Shown here: positions 28,292 through 36,857 of the stretch, piece after piece
Layout: the number at the start of each line of letters is the position of its first letter
How positions within the stretch are numbered: position 1 is the stretch's first letter
DNA from: Anaerolineaceae bacterium
GTDB taxonomy: Bacteria > Chloroflexota > Anaerolineae > Anaerolineales > Anaerolineaceae
Assembly: GCA_030653365.1 (NCBI GenBank)
Contig: JAURZL010000001.1
Span: 124,001-188,000, forward strand
Direction of reading: 5' to 3'
DNA: 64,000 nt
Notes under the pieces: model-generated
The model's database searches: none
What the model was told of the DNA's origin: nothing
What the model saw: the letters and a program-made list of their open reading frames with translations, nothing else
Program-made: the position numbers and the translations under genes

Positions 28292-29524
28292 TTATCTCCT
28301 TCTTTTTGTTTGATATGAATCATATTGTGTGGATTTTCGATCGCCTTCCTCCATACCACGTTTCATTCGTTCAGATATATTTTTATATTTCTCTGCCTGC
28401 TCACCTGTAAGATGAGGCATATTCATAGCAATTGTCTGGTTCATGAGCTGATAGGCTTTATCTCGTTCACCGCTGCGTTCAAGTTTGAGTGCTTCCGTGG
28501 ATTTATCTGCCATTTCCACTGTTGTATAGCGCTCTAATAAATCTTTTTTGCGGGGTTCATTTTGCACGCTATCCTGATCAGCATATTTGAATATAAATTC
28601 TACTTTCTCTTCCACCACCTGCCCATTTTCAACTTTGGCTACCACTTTCGTTGAAAATTTTAATTCTTCATGTTCAGTCGAGGGTGGGGTCAATACTTTG
28701 AGATAAATTTCCTGTGATTGCTCTGAATAGAGATTTCCAGCAAAAATCCTTATTTTTCCTGCTACTTTTTCGTGGGACCAACCACCTAAGATTTCAATAT
28801 TTACATGTTCAGGAATTTCCATTTCAATTTCCACATCTGAGGCTGTGATAGTTGCCAGTTCGTTGAATTCCTTCATAAAAATGCCTGGAATTCCCATCGG
28901 AGTTTCTATATAATAAAAATTTCCTCTGCCCTGGTTCGCCATTGCTTCCAGTAAATGCTCGTTAAAACCATGACCAACACCAAAGGTTGATGTCGTTACA
29001 CCCCGGCTGGCTAATTCACGAGAATGAATGGATAATTCTTCGAGATCGACGATACCGACATTGGCTAACCCATCGGTTAATAAAAGCGATCGATTAATCG
29101 TCAATTCTTCTGCAACAGACGCTACTTCCTGGCAGCCCTGCAGCCAACCACCACTTAAATTGGTCGTACCACCAATCCTTATACTGTTGATTAACCGTTT
29201 TATTTCATTTCGATTTTCTGTTGTGGTTTTGATGCTTGGTGAAAGCAGATGAACCTGATCATCATAAGCGACCAGGGCGACGCGGTCATTCTCCTGCAGT
29301 CGGTCAACAACATACATGGCTGCTTGTTTGACATACTCCAGTTTTAATCCGGACATTGAACCACTCCGATCGATTACCAATGCCAGGTTGAGGGGTGGTC
29401 TTGTCACCTGTGAAGCGATTGTTGGTGCCAGAATCGTGATTTCCAAAATCCGTTGAGAAGGTACCTCCTGCGCGATTAATGTCTGCTCTGCATTTAGTTT
29501 TAATTGAATTGAGTTTTTTTTCAT
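28292..29524 (-). CDS. VWA-domain protein
   Basis: 410 residues. The VWA domain (about 40-215) has a complete metal-ion-dependent adhesion site: DRSGSMSG (DxSxS), the Thr in GGTTN and the Asp in LLTDG. A beta-rich region and a helical C-terminal tail follow. There is no signal peptide or membrane segment, so it is cytoplasmic. VWA proteins bind partners through the metal site. The gene starts 9 bp after the MerR-family gene and has AGAGGT before its ATG; the pair is an operon. Function unknown. Confidence 0.88.
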   Translation of the reverse strand: MKKNSIQLKLNAEQTLIAQEVPSQRILEITILAPTIASQVTRPPLNLALVIDRSGSMSGLKLEYVKQAAMYVVDRLQENDRVALVAYDDQVHLLSPSIKTTTENRNEIKRLINSIRIGGTTNLSGGWLQGCQEVASVAEELTINRSLLLTDGLANVGIVDLEELSIHSRELASRGVTTSTFGVGHGFNEHLLEAMANQGRGNFYYIETPMGIPGIFMKEFNELATITASDVEIEMEIPEHVNIEILGGWSHEKVAGKIRIFAGNLYSEQSQEIYLKVLTPPSTEHEELKFSTKVVAKVENGQVVEEKVEFIFKYADQDSVQNEPRKKDLLERYTTVEMADKSTEALKLERSGERDKAYQLMNQTIAMNMPHLTGEQAEKYKNISERMKRGMEEGDRKSTQYDSYQTKRRR

Positions 29525-29533
29525 CGTGACCTC

Positions 29534-30133
29534 TTATGACTTGATAAATATTTTTTTAGCATACGATATGAGTTGTTGAATTCTATGGCTTGTATCCGAG
29601 TCAGTTGGATACTGAAGATGCATTTCAACCCCGGGGGCGAGGATGATGCGTTGCCAGTTTTCAACATCATGGGGAGAGATCGGTAATGGAATCTGGAAAT
29701 TCCGATCCGGAAATTGAACTGGTTGAGGTGTTTTCCTGGATTGAATTTCATTTGAACGATATTTTGACTGAGTCTCCATTAAATTTGATATGTAATTCAA
29801 AGCATCTGACTCATTACTTTGTCTAATCGTGAGTGGGGTATTGTCTACTTCGTTCTTTTTGTCTGGTAAAACCTGTTCTGTCAATCGAAGTTTGACTTCC
29901 TCATCACTGAGTGAAAGCATGATCTGCCTGATTTCTTTCAAGGGCAAATAGGCTTCTTTCATTTGCAGGATTAATTCCAATCTCCGTAAATGATTCTCTT
30001 CATAGTAGGCGTATTTTCCATCGGTAATTGGCTGGGGGAGCAAACCCTCACTGGTGTAGTACCTGATAGTCCTGACTGTTGTATTGGCTTGCTTGGCGAG
30101 TTCATTTATGAGATATCTCTTTTCCTCTAACAA
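29534..30133 (-). CDS. MerR-family transcriptional regulator
   Basis: 199 residues. The N-terminal MerR winged helix is clear (YLINELAKQANTTVRTIRYYTSEGLLP, with the arginine-tyrosine pair) followed by YAYYEENHLRRLELILQMKEAYLPLKEI. The C-terminal ~110 residues are unusually long and lack a Cys cluster, so the ligand is not a thiol-bound metal of the MerR/CueR kind. A TTG start at 30133 follows AAGGTGG; longer starts would run into the promoter. Probably controls the VWA gene downstream. Confidence 0.88.
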   Translation of the reverse strand: MLEEKRYLINELAKQANTTVRTIRYYTSEGLLPQPITDGKYAYYEENHLRRLELILQMKEAYLPLKEIRQIMLSLSDEEVKLRLTEQVLPDKKNEVDNTPLTIRQSNESDALNYISNLMETQSKYRSNEIQSRKTPQPVQFPDRNFQIPLPISPHDVENWQRIILAPGVEMHLQYPTDSDTSHRIQQLISYAKKIFIKS

Positions 30134-30170
30134 TTGAGCACCACCTTCTTTCTTGTAGCTGATAAAAGAT

Positions 30171-30199
30171 ATAGTAACAGTATTACGTAATAATGTCAA
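30171..30199 (-). promoter_or_regulatory. Promoter of the MerR-VWA operon with dyad in the spacer
   Basis: TTGACA (30199-30194), 17-bp spacer and TACTAT (30176-30171) on the minus strand. The spacer contains the dyad GTAATACTGTTAC, reaching the -10, where MerR-type regulators bind. The spacer is 17 bp rather than the 19-20 bp of classical MerR-activated promoters, which suggests simple autorepression. Confidence 0.65.
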
Positions 30200-30230
30200 T
30201 AATGAATTTTGTCACTTTCCAAATCACAAT

Positions 30231-30350
30231 ATGGAATGGTATTGGTGGGTGGTGATTGTAATCGTTCTTGTTGCTGGTGCAACCATTAAACTCAAAGTTC
30301 TAGGTAAATGGTTAGCCAATCGCAAGAAGACCGAAGTGCTCTTCGGATGA
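30231..30350 (+). CDS. Possible 39-residue single-pass membrane protein
   Basis: A plus-strand ORF reads MEWYWWVVIVIVLVAGATI, then a basic end (KLKVLGKWLANRKKTEVLFG). It has a classic hydrophobic segment plus positive cytoplasmic tail, and a strong hairpin terminator follows 13 bp after its stop. It diverges from the MerR gene. No good ribosome-binding site is seen before the ATG. It is small enough to be missed by gene finders. Confidence 0.5.
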   Translation: MEWYWWVVIVIVLVAGATIKLKVLGKWLANRKKTEVLFG

Positions 30351-30362
30351 TGAGTAATTAAT

Positions 30363-30404
30363 AAAACAGATGGAGATCTTCAGATCTGACCTCCATCTGT
30401 TTTT
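30363..30404. terminator. Rho-independent terminator
   Basis: A 13-bp stem AAAACAGATGGAG/CTCCATCTGTTTT with T-rich flank on the plus strand and A-rich flank on the other, between the 39-codon ORF and the convergent membrane-protein gene. It can serve both. Confidence 0.8.
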
Positions 30405-30406
30405 CA

Positions 30407-31084
30407 TTAAGTTAATTCTTTTGTTCGCATCCCTTTTAATGATTTTGTGATTGGAATAAAGATAAAGATTACAGCGATCAAGTTCATAATTGTCATTGCA
30501 ACAGCAATTCCAAGTTTGGTATTTGAGCGTGAAACGAAACTCTCAAATGAACCAGCATGAATGATATCAGCTTCAATCAACCTTGATTGATCTATTTGAT
30601 TAATTTTTACAAAACCTACGATGGTGACTGGAGAATTAATTTGGAGGTAGGTTCTTTCCAGACTATCCACAGGCCAGTTTGTTGCTTGGTATGTATCGTT
30701 ATCAACTGCAATTTCTCCGTTATCCAGTTCAATCCACAAACGATCAGGGCTCCATAACCCAAGATCATCCAGGTAGGCTGCATAATCGTCATAATAAACC
30801 TGGTTTTGGTTGCTCACTTTACCAGATATTATTACTCCATCTCCATCTAGTTTTTCATTGATAGAAATTTGATCAACAATAGGATCTGTATTTCCAGCTT
30901 CCATTAAGCCACTCATTCCAAGGTAAGAAAAGAGACCATTTACCAATAAGAAGAATCCTATTGCCAGGAAGAAAATAAATAGCTTTTTATAGTCCTGCTT
31001 CTTTTCCACTTTTGGAAGAAGAAAAGAAAACATAAGCCAGGCGATCAGACTGAAAAAAACTAAGAAAACAATATTACTAATCAT
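30407..31084 (-). CDS. Membrane protein of a three-gene envelope operon
   Basis: 225 residues. Two N-terminal membrane segments (about 3-22 and 36-55), a ~130-residue soluble beta-rich region, and one C-terminal segment (about 192-215). No family is recognised; the layout of hydrophobic pair, soluble middle and terminal anchor recalls GIDE/BAM-type membrane proteins, but the resemblance is weak. The ATG at 31084 follows GGAG by 5 bases and lies 15 bp after the stop of the WD40 lipoprotein gene, so the two are co-transcribed. Confidence 0.75.
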   Translation of the reverse strand: MISNIVFLVFFSLIAWLMFSFLLPKVEKKQDYKKLFIFFLAIGFFLLVNGLFSYLGMSGLMEAGNTDPIVDQISINEKLDGDGVIISGKVSNQNQVYYDDYAAYLDDLGLWSPDRLWIELDNGEIAVDNDTYQATNWPVDSLERTYLQINSPVTIVGFVKINQIDQSRLIEADIIHAGSFESFVSRSNTKLGIAVAMTIMNLIAVIFIFIPITKSLKGMRTKELT

Positions 31085-31099
31085 CGTTACTCCAATCAA

Positions 31100-33676
31100 T
31101 TAATTTTGTATTGCCGACACACTGAAAAGAATATTCCAGGTAATCGGACCAACGATTCCATCTACAACCAGACCATTTTTTTCCTGAAAATTTCTGACTG
31201 CCTGGTCAGTTTTCTTACCAAAAATTCCATCTGGAATTCCTACTTCCATATATCCCAAAGCGTATAAACGTTGTTGCATTTGGAAGACATCCGCTCCTTG
31301 CACCGGTGGATCTGCCAGCGTTAATGTTCGAAAGAATGATACGAATGTTGGAGTGGGGGTTGGTGTTACCGGTGTGCTTGTTGCTGTAGGCGTCACAGGG
31401 GTAGAAGTTTGAGGTGGCAAAGCAATTTTGCAGCTGATATCTGCCGGCTTACCTGTTGGTAGTAAATGTGCCCTTGCCTGCCCCCAAACTCGTGTTATTC
31501 CTCGATCAGATTGGCTTAACAATAACCTTCCATCCTGACTGAATGCTAAATGTTGGATTTTACTGCCATGTGCTTGCCATGCGGAGATTATTTCCTTGGT
31601 ATTCAAGTCCATAATATGAATCCAGCCTCCGTTATCTCCCATTACCAATAAACAACCAGACGGGCTGAAAGTTAAACTGGCAGCTGCCCCATGAGGGGAA
31701 ATGTAGGGAAAAGCGGCATTTGTATTTACATCCCATAGGTTGAATGTAGCATCAGTGTTGATGGCAATGTAACTGGCATCCGGGCTGAGGTCAAGACCAA
31801 CGCTTTCTTCGGATGTTTGCATGGGAAATACCCGTAATAGTTCACCAGAATCAACATCCCAAAGGCTGATATCCTGATCAATTGTGGCGATCCAATTACC
31901 ATCCTGACTGAATGCCAGATTCTTTACTTGTGTTTGTATCTTGCGGACGACTTCGTTCGTGTTTATATCTACCAGATACAATTGATTTTTACCAATGGAA
32001 TTATCATATTTACTATAAGCTAGCAAACTGTTTCCAGAATTTGACACCAATTTCGGTCTTGCCAATTCTATTGGGAAACCACTTTCTTTTTCGAGGGATA
32101 GCAGGTTCCATTTTTTTAAGTTGTAGTCATTTTCAATACTGTAGAGATATTTGCCATTTGAAGAGATTTGTATATCTCTAATGATTATTTCACCAACTTT
32201 TATTTCATGAAGGGATGATCCTGTAGTTAAATCAATAATCTGAATTTTTCCATCCGAATAACCTAGTGCTATAGAAGGTAAACCAGAAATAGTGCCAAAA
32301 TTGACACTGGTTGGATAAAATGTATCATTCTTGAAACTGTAAATTAGTTTATTTTCTGAAACATTCCACAACTCGATGATTCCATTTTTTGCCAATGCCA
32401 GGATTGGTTGGTTGTTTTTCCATTTGTATGCCATAACCCCGTATGGGCAATTAACGCAATTACCAAATCTCAATTGGTCAGTTTTTTCCAAAAATTCATC
32501 ATACGTATTGATTTGCTTTATGTTTTTGCTCAAATCCAAAAAGAATATTTGTTCATTCTCATTCAGAACCAGCTTTTTTGATTGAGAATCATAAATAGTA
32601 TCCAGAAAAAATCCGGGAGGATCATAAATAATAAGGCTTCTGTTTCTTTTTAGTTGATTGGTGTCCCAAATGCTGATATCATATCGCGTCTTTGGAATCG
32701 GATTACAGCCAGGAACATCTTCCGTGCAGGGTGGATCGAGAAATTGGATCATGCAACTCAAAAAAAATTCATTGGTCATAGAAAGAGAAGTTGCACATAA
32801 GCCGTTGGTCAGGCGTTCCCTGGTATGGCTGTTGATGGAAGAGTTAAGCAATGCACCTGTTTTTGTGTTCCAGATGCGCACATCACCCAAAATATTGACT
32901 GCCTGAATTCTCTGGCCGTCCAGACTGAAGAAAACCCCGATAGTCTCCGGGAATTGCATTGTCCAGTATGGGATATTGGTAATGGTTGTTAAGGTAATGG
33001 TTTGGTTCCAGGTTTTCGTATCAAATATTTGTATATAGGTTTTTGCAGCACCAGTGGAATCATTGTCTTCAAGATCATCCAGGACAATTGCCACTTCATT
33101 ACTGGAAGGGCTAAAGAAAGTTTTTTGACCACTGTTTTCCAAACTGATAATCAATTTGCCAGACTTAATATCCCAAATATCGACAATATATGGATAGCGC
33201 GAGGCTGATAATAGTTCTCCATTTGGACTGAAAGCCACATGAAAATAGGATTGTTCGTTGTTCAGCGAACTTAATATTGATAAATCGTCTCCATTTAATA
33301 AGATTAATCCTTGTCTTCCAGCAACCACTAAAATAGATCCATCAGGTGACCAGGCAATGTGATTGATTGATCCTACGAAAGAAGGAATATTTTCGAAAAG
33401 TAGATTTACATATTCAACCGTATCAGGTGAAATTTCCCAATTTCCTGATCCAGGTAATGGAATTGGTGTCGAACCTGGTGGTGCGAGAATTGGTGTGGCT
33501 GAAGGTTGATTTGTTGCGCTGGGTATTTTATCGAAAGATGAAGGTAGATCAGATCTTTTTGTAAAATTATTTTCAGTAGTTTCTACGTTTTGAAGTTCGG
33601 TTGGTTGTTGTTTTGGCGATGAACAGGATGTTATCAATAATAAAAGAAAAGTGATCCCTAAAAATCTAAATTTCAT
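31100..33676 (-). CDS. Lipoprotein with WD40-like beta-propeller and C-terminal peptidoglycan-binding domain
   Basis: 858 residues. A lipobox (LLLITSCSS, Cys ~18) anchors it outside the membrane. Residues ~100-740 hold WD40-type blades (AWSPDGSILVVAGRQGLILL, FSPNGELLSASRYPYIVDIWD, AFSQDGRLLLSQSDRGITRVW). A Pro/Thr-rich linker follows, then a PG_binding_1 domain at the end (MQQRLYALGYMEVGIPDGIFG, AVRNFQEKNGLVVDGIVGP). The protein could bridge membrane and cell wall with a propeller between. It follows the NHL lipoprotein gene by 24 bp. Confidence 0.88.
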   Translation of the reverse strand: MKFRFLGITFLLLLITSCSSPKQQPTELQNVETTENNFTKRSDLPSSFDKIPSATNQPSATPILAPPGSTPIPLPGSGNWEISPDTVEYVNLLFENIPSFVGSINHIAWSPDGSILVVAGRQGLILLNGDDLSILSSLNNEQSYFHVAFSPNGELLSASRYPYIVDIWDIKSGKLIISLENSGQKTFFSPSSNEVAIVLDDLEDNDSTGAAKTYIQIFDTKTWNQTITLTTITNIPYWTMQFPETIGVFFSLDGQRIQAVNILGDVRIWNTKTGALLNSSINSHTRERLTNGLCATSLSMTNEFFLSCMIQFLDPPCTEDVPGCNPIPKTRYDISIWDTNQLKRNRSLIIYDPPGFFLDTIYDSQSKKLVLNENEQIFFLDLSKNIKQINTYDEFLEKTDQLRFGNCVNCPYGVMAYKWKNNQPILALAKNGIIELWNVSENKLIYSFKNDTFYPTSVNFGTISGLPSIALGYSDGKIQIIDLTTGSSLHEIKVGEIIIRDIQISSNGKYLYSIENDYNLKKWNLLSLEKESGFPIELARPKLVSNSGNSLLAYSKYDNSIGKNQLYLVDINTNEVVRKIQTQVKNLAFSQDGNWIATIDQDISLWDVDSGELLRVFPMQTSEESVGLDLSPDASYIAINTDATFNLWDVNTNAAFPYISPHGAAASLTFSPSGCLLVMGDNGGWIHIMDLNTKEIISAWQAHGSKIQHLAFSQDGRLLLSQSDRGITRVWGQARAHLLPTGKPADISCKIALPPQTSTPVTPTATSTPVTPTPTPTFVSFFRTLTLADPPVQGADVFQMQQRLYALGYMEVGIPDGIFGKKTDQAVRNFQEKNGLVVDGIVGPITWNILFSVSAIQN

Positions 33677-33700
33677 TTTTTTTACCTCATGCGTAGAAGT

Positions 33701-35233
33701 TTATAAATCTATATCAAGGAGATAAGTTGTCAAAAAACCATTTTCACAAATTGTCAGGAAACGCCCATCGGGAGAGACAGAAATACTGACTGGAAAGAAA
33801 AATACGCCTTCTCCCCAATTACTGCCATCATAAGTCAAAATTCCGAAACGATTTTCTAAGAAACCATGCTTGTCTAAAACATAGACAGCACGGTTCTCGG
33901 GACTGGCATTCAGCAATACATAAATTTTTCCTGCTTCATCCAATGCAAGATCAGATGGTGATACTTGACCTAAAACTGAATATCCCAACGAATTGACAAC
34001 CTCACCTGTTTCAGCATTCATTTTTAGAATCAAAGCCTGGAGTTGATCAATCGTGTATAAATAGCCTTCCTGATCAAATGCTAATCCCTTATGAATCTGC
34101 AATCCTATAGATTCCAAATAGATATCCTGAATTAATTGATTGCTTTCGGGTAAATAAACACGAATTCTGGAAAATTCATCTGTTTCATCCATGAGATAAA
34201 TATTGCCAGTTATCGGATGAACTGCTATTTCCCGAGGACCATTCCAGCCAAAATCTTCTCCCCCAGCATCAACCTGAACCCCATCCCGATTGAGTGTTAC
34301 ATACCATTTATAAACTAGGTCAGATAATACAATTTGGCCTTGATGATCGATTGCTACATCCCTGATATTTGATTCATTTGGAACCGAATAATTATGTAAT
34401 AAGTTTCCTTCGACGTCATAACGGTGAATTCCATTATTACCATTGGCTACATAAATATTTCCAAATTGATCCGTCGCTAATCCACCTGGGAAATCACTAT
34501 CGGGTTCAGCTAAACTATCTGCAGGGATAGGAATTCTCCAGAACACAGGTATATCAATCAATCCAGGAACTCTCCCGACCATTTCAACTGCATCAATATA
34601 CATCGGTTGGTCAGAATTATTGAAAGATAGAATTACTGTATCGATAGATAGATCAGTCTCAACCGGGATAGAATATGAGCCAGGGCAGTTCCCCTTTGTA
34701 TCAGCAATACCATTAAAGATTTTTACGCCTAGCCCCGATGAAGAGTCCAATAATTCAATTCGCAGATTGCCCCCGGGATTTCCACTTATCACAATATTGA
34801 TTTCTTCGGGAATTAAGGCGTATGAGTACTTCAAATTAAGGAAATATTCATTTGGACTGTTCAATGGGGCGTTGTTATACCAGGACGAATAAGTTTGGTT
34901 GCATTCAAATGCTTCTGGTGGTCCTAAAACTCCCTCAACATTTATACCTTCCAAATCACTCGAAGCCTCGCTTGCCCATAATCGCCTGCTGTCACTGGAA
35001 ACAATTTCCTGACCATTAGAATAAAAAGGCTCTTGATTGAATGCTTGCGTTGGGATTTGAGTTGAGTCTGGTGTTTTAGTTGAGATAAAAATCGGCAATA
35101 TTACTTCTGTGTTGTTAGGGTTTGGTTCAGTTTCTGTATCAAATCTTTCGACTGATTTTAATAATGAACATGCCACCAGAGGAATGAGAATAAGGATCAA
35201 CCCAATTTTTAAAATTTTCTTGTTAGCAACCAT
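33701..35233 (-). CDS. Lipoprotein with NHL/six-bladed propeller
   Basis: 510 residues. The lipobox is PLVACS (Cys ~22). Residues ~70-215 form a beta-rich carbohydrate-binding-like domain, and the rest are NHL-type propeller blades (GGLATDQFGNIYVANGNNGIHRYD, GLAFDQEGYLYTIDQ, SDLALDEAGKIYVLLN). Exported and membrane-tethered; a binding or scaffold role is probable. The ATG at 35233 follows AAGGAAG by 6 bases. First gene of the operon with the WD40 lipoprotein and the membrane protein. Confidence 0.85.
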   Translation of the reverse strand: MVANKKILKIGLILILIPLVACSLLKSVERFDTETEPNPNNTEVILPIFISTKTPDSTQIPTQAFNQEPFYSNGQEIVSSDSRRLWASEASSDLEGINVEGVLGPPEAFECNQTYSSWYNNAPLNSPNEYFLNLKYSYALIPEEINIVISGNPGGNLRIELLDSSSGLGVKIFNGIADTKGNCPGSYSIPVETDLSIDTVILSFNNSDQPMYIDAVEMVGRVPGLIDIPVFWRIPIPADSLAEPDSDFPGGLATDQFGNIYVANGNNGIHRYDVEGNLLHNYSVPNESNIRDVAIDHQGQIVLSDLVYKWYVTLNRDGVQVDAGGEDFGWNGPREIAVHPITGNIYLMDETDEFSRIRVYLPESNQLIQDIYLESIGLQIHKGLAFDQEGYLYTIDQLQALILKMNAETGEVVNSLGYSVLGQVSPSDLALDEAGKIYVLLNASPENRAVYVLDKHGFLENRFGILTYDGSNWGEGVFFFPVSISVSPDGRFLTICENGFLTTYLLDIDL

Positions 35234-35440
35234 CTGCAACTTCCTTCAAAGGAAATTATTGTTCCTTTTCATTCATTAGTGATTCGGGTGTTTTTAGCGA
35301 TGATACCCGCCAAAAACACCCACCGCCCCGATTTATCGAGATGTAACAAATAATTCTTAAAATGGTAATCAATGGAAAATTTTCGAAAAGATACTTGTTT
35401 TCTTTATTAATCATAACCATGTAACGTCACAAAACCGTCA

Positions 35441-35475
35441 AAAAACCACCGATCAAAATCTGTTTGGTGGTTTTT
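35441..35475 (-). terminator. Rho-independent terminator of the XRE-membrane protein operon
   Basis: A 10-bp stem AAAAACCACC/GGTGGTTTTT with a 15-base loop and further T on the minus-strand side (TTTTTTGACGG). It lies 30 bp downstream of the stop at 35505. Confidence 0.8.
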
Positions 35476-35504
35476 CAGTTTTTATGATATGGATCTCTTG
35501 ATTT

Positions 35505-35969
35505 TCATAATCTTTTCTGATCGATGATAAAACTGATAATGTAGACACTAAACGGGATGACGACACAAGCTGCCTGTAAATACCAGAGTAAATCTTTGCC
35601 AATGGGAGGTAAGCTGCCATTGGCTGCCATTGAGAGCCACATCAATATCACATACGTCAGGATGATCGCTACCCAGAAAGCCCTATACCCGGCCCGATAC
35701 CGAATGAACAGGTTGCGTTCATCCTGTTCCTCAACCATCATCCGTTTTGCAGATTGATCTCCCTTTATTACTGCCATATATTTCACGATCAATCCGATAC
35801 CGATGCCTGCCCATAAGATCCCCAATCCGGTTATGATACTGACATTGTAAGGAATGTAAGCATAATTGATCTCAAAATACACACCCACCAGGATGAACAA
35901 AATCCCCAGTCCAACGAAAAACCATCCGATACGGATTCGACTGTTCAACCATTTTTTCTGATCACTCAT
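35505..35969 (-). CDS. Small membrane protein paired with an XRE regulator
   Basis: 154 residues with four membrane segments. It starts MSDQKKW and has a middle VEEQDERN motif (about residue 75-85) between segment pairs; a conserved acidic E-DERN stretch of this kind is typical of DUF2178-like membrane proteins. The ATG at 35969 follows AGAGGAG and lies 1 bp past the stop of the regulator, so the pair is coupled. Such regulator plus membrane-protein pairs are widespread; function unknown. Confidence 0.8.
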   Translation of the reverse strand: MSDQKKWLNSRIRIGWFFVGLGILFILVGVYFEINYAYIPYNVSIITGLGILWAGIGIGLIVKYMAVIKGDQSAKRMMVEEQDERNLFIRYRAGYRAFWVAIILTYVILMWLSMAANGSLPPIGKDLLWYLQAACVVIPFSVYIISFIIDQKRL

Positions 35970-35970
35970 G

Positions 35971-36171
35971 TTAATTCTCCTCTGAATATAAAAATAAATC
36001 CTCAATTTGTAGACCGAATAAACGGGCAAGACGAAAGGCGAGTAATATGGAGGGGTTATAACGCCCATTCTCCAAGGAAATGATTGTCTGCCTGGATACT
36101 TCTACCAGGTCTGCCAGTTCTTGCTGTGTCCAGCTCATCTTATTTCGAAACTCTTCCAACCGATTTTTCAT
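35971..36171 (-). CDS. Small XRE/HTH_3 transcriptional regulator
   Basis: 66 residues. It is a complete helix-turn-helix (LEEFRNKMSWTQQELADLVE, SRQTIISLENGRYNPSILLAFRLARLF) without a sensor domain, in the YozG group of short regulators. The ATG at 36171 follows AGGAG by 6 bases. Its promoter is a perfect consensus with a palindromic operator at the start, so the protein probably represses itself and the membrane-protein gene that follows. Confidence 0.92.
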   Translation of the reverse strand: MKNRLEEFRNKMSWTQQELADLVEVSRQTIISLENGRYNPSILLAFRLARLFGLQIEDLFLYSEEN

Positions 36172-36181
36172 AATCACTCCT

Positions 36182-36243
36182 ATGTAAAGCTTACTTTACA
36201 TATTATAGAGCGATTTTTATAGAATGTCAAGTACCCTTTACAT
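36182..36243 (-). promoter_or_regulatory. Consensus promoter with palindromic XRE operator
   Basis: On the minus strand TTGACA (36230-36225), 17-bp spacer and TATAAT (36207-36202) match the sigma70 consensus exactly. Directly after the -10 is the inverted repeat ATGTAAAG-N4-CTTTACAT (36182-36201). The same half-site CTTTACAT occurs once more just upstream of the -35 (36236-36243), which would suit cooperative binding. Confidence 0.85.
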
Positions 36244-36361
36244 TTTGATTAAAAGGTGCTGATCAATCAGGTTGAAAGTAATGGAGGTGTAAGAGAGGTA
36301 AGTTTTTATCGAACCTTGGAAATTGAAAGCAGAAATCTCTAAATGATTTTTTTGCTTATGG

Positions 36362-36730
36362 TCAGCTATATTCTGGTTTGTGTAGATACCACTTGCGATC
36401 TTTTATCAGAAGAATTACAGGTATGAGTGTAATCATCAAAACTATGAAATCAATTACACCAAGATCATCCATTATTGTCAGAATTGTAAGCAAAAATAAA
36501 AAAATTATTGTTAGATAATAAGCAATTTTATTTCTGGAGCGGAGCAAGAAATAAAGGAATAATAGGAATGAACCTGTGAGAAAAGATAAGAGTGCCAATA
36601 CCCATATGTAAACTTTTGAATCAGGCAAAGCTGGATGTAACCCGAATGCTACAATAACAGAAAATATCAACCAGAAAAATGCAATCAGTAAAATGAGGAT
36701 AAGAGAGACTTTAAACGATTTTTTAATCAT
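36362..36730 (-). CDS. Hypothetical membrane protein
   Basis: 122 residues with four predicted membrane segments (about 8-30, 43-62, 70-87, 92-108) and basic ends. No recognised family. It is transcribed towards the XRE operon and sits between it and the O-methyltransferase. Confidence 0.7.
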   Translation of the reverse strand: MIKKSFKVSLILILLIAFFWLIFSVIVAFGLHPALPDSKVYIWVLALLSFLTGSFLLFLYFLLRSRNKIAYYLTIIFLFLLTILTIMDDLGVIDFIVLMITLIPVILLIKDRKWYLHKPEYS

Positions 36731-36857
36731 TTTCTTTATTGGGTGGTTGAATAGTTAATTATAATTATACATTGCAAATGATTTGGTCAGGTTTCTTACT
36801 GCGTTTCTCCATAATAAATATCAAAACATTGATGAGGAAGGATTTATCTGAAGTTTA

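Noticed and set aside
28168..28359. 63-codon minus-strand frame across the terminator
   Set aside because: It spans the strong hairpin and overlaps the VWA gene in another frame.
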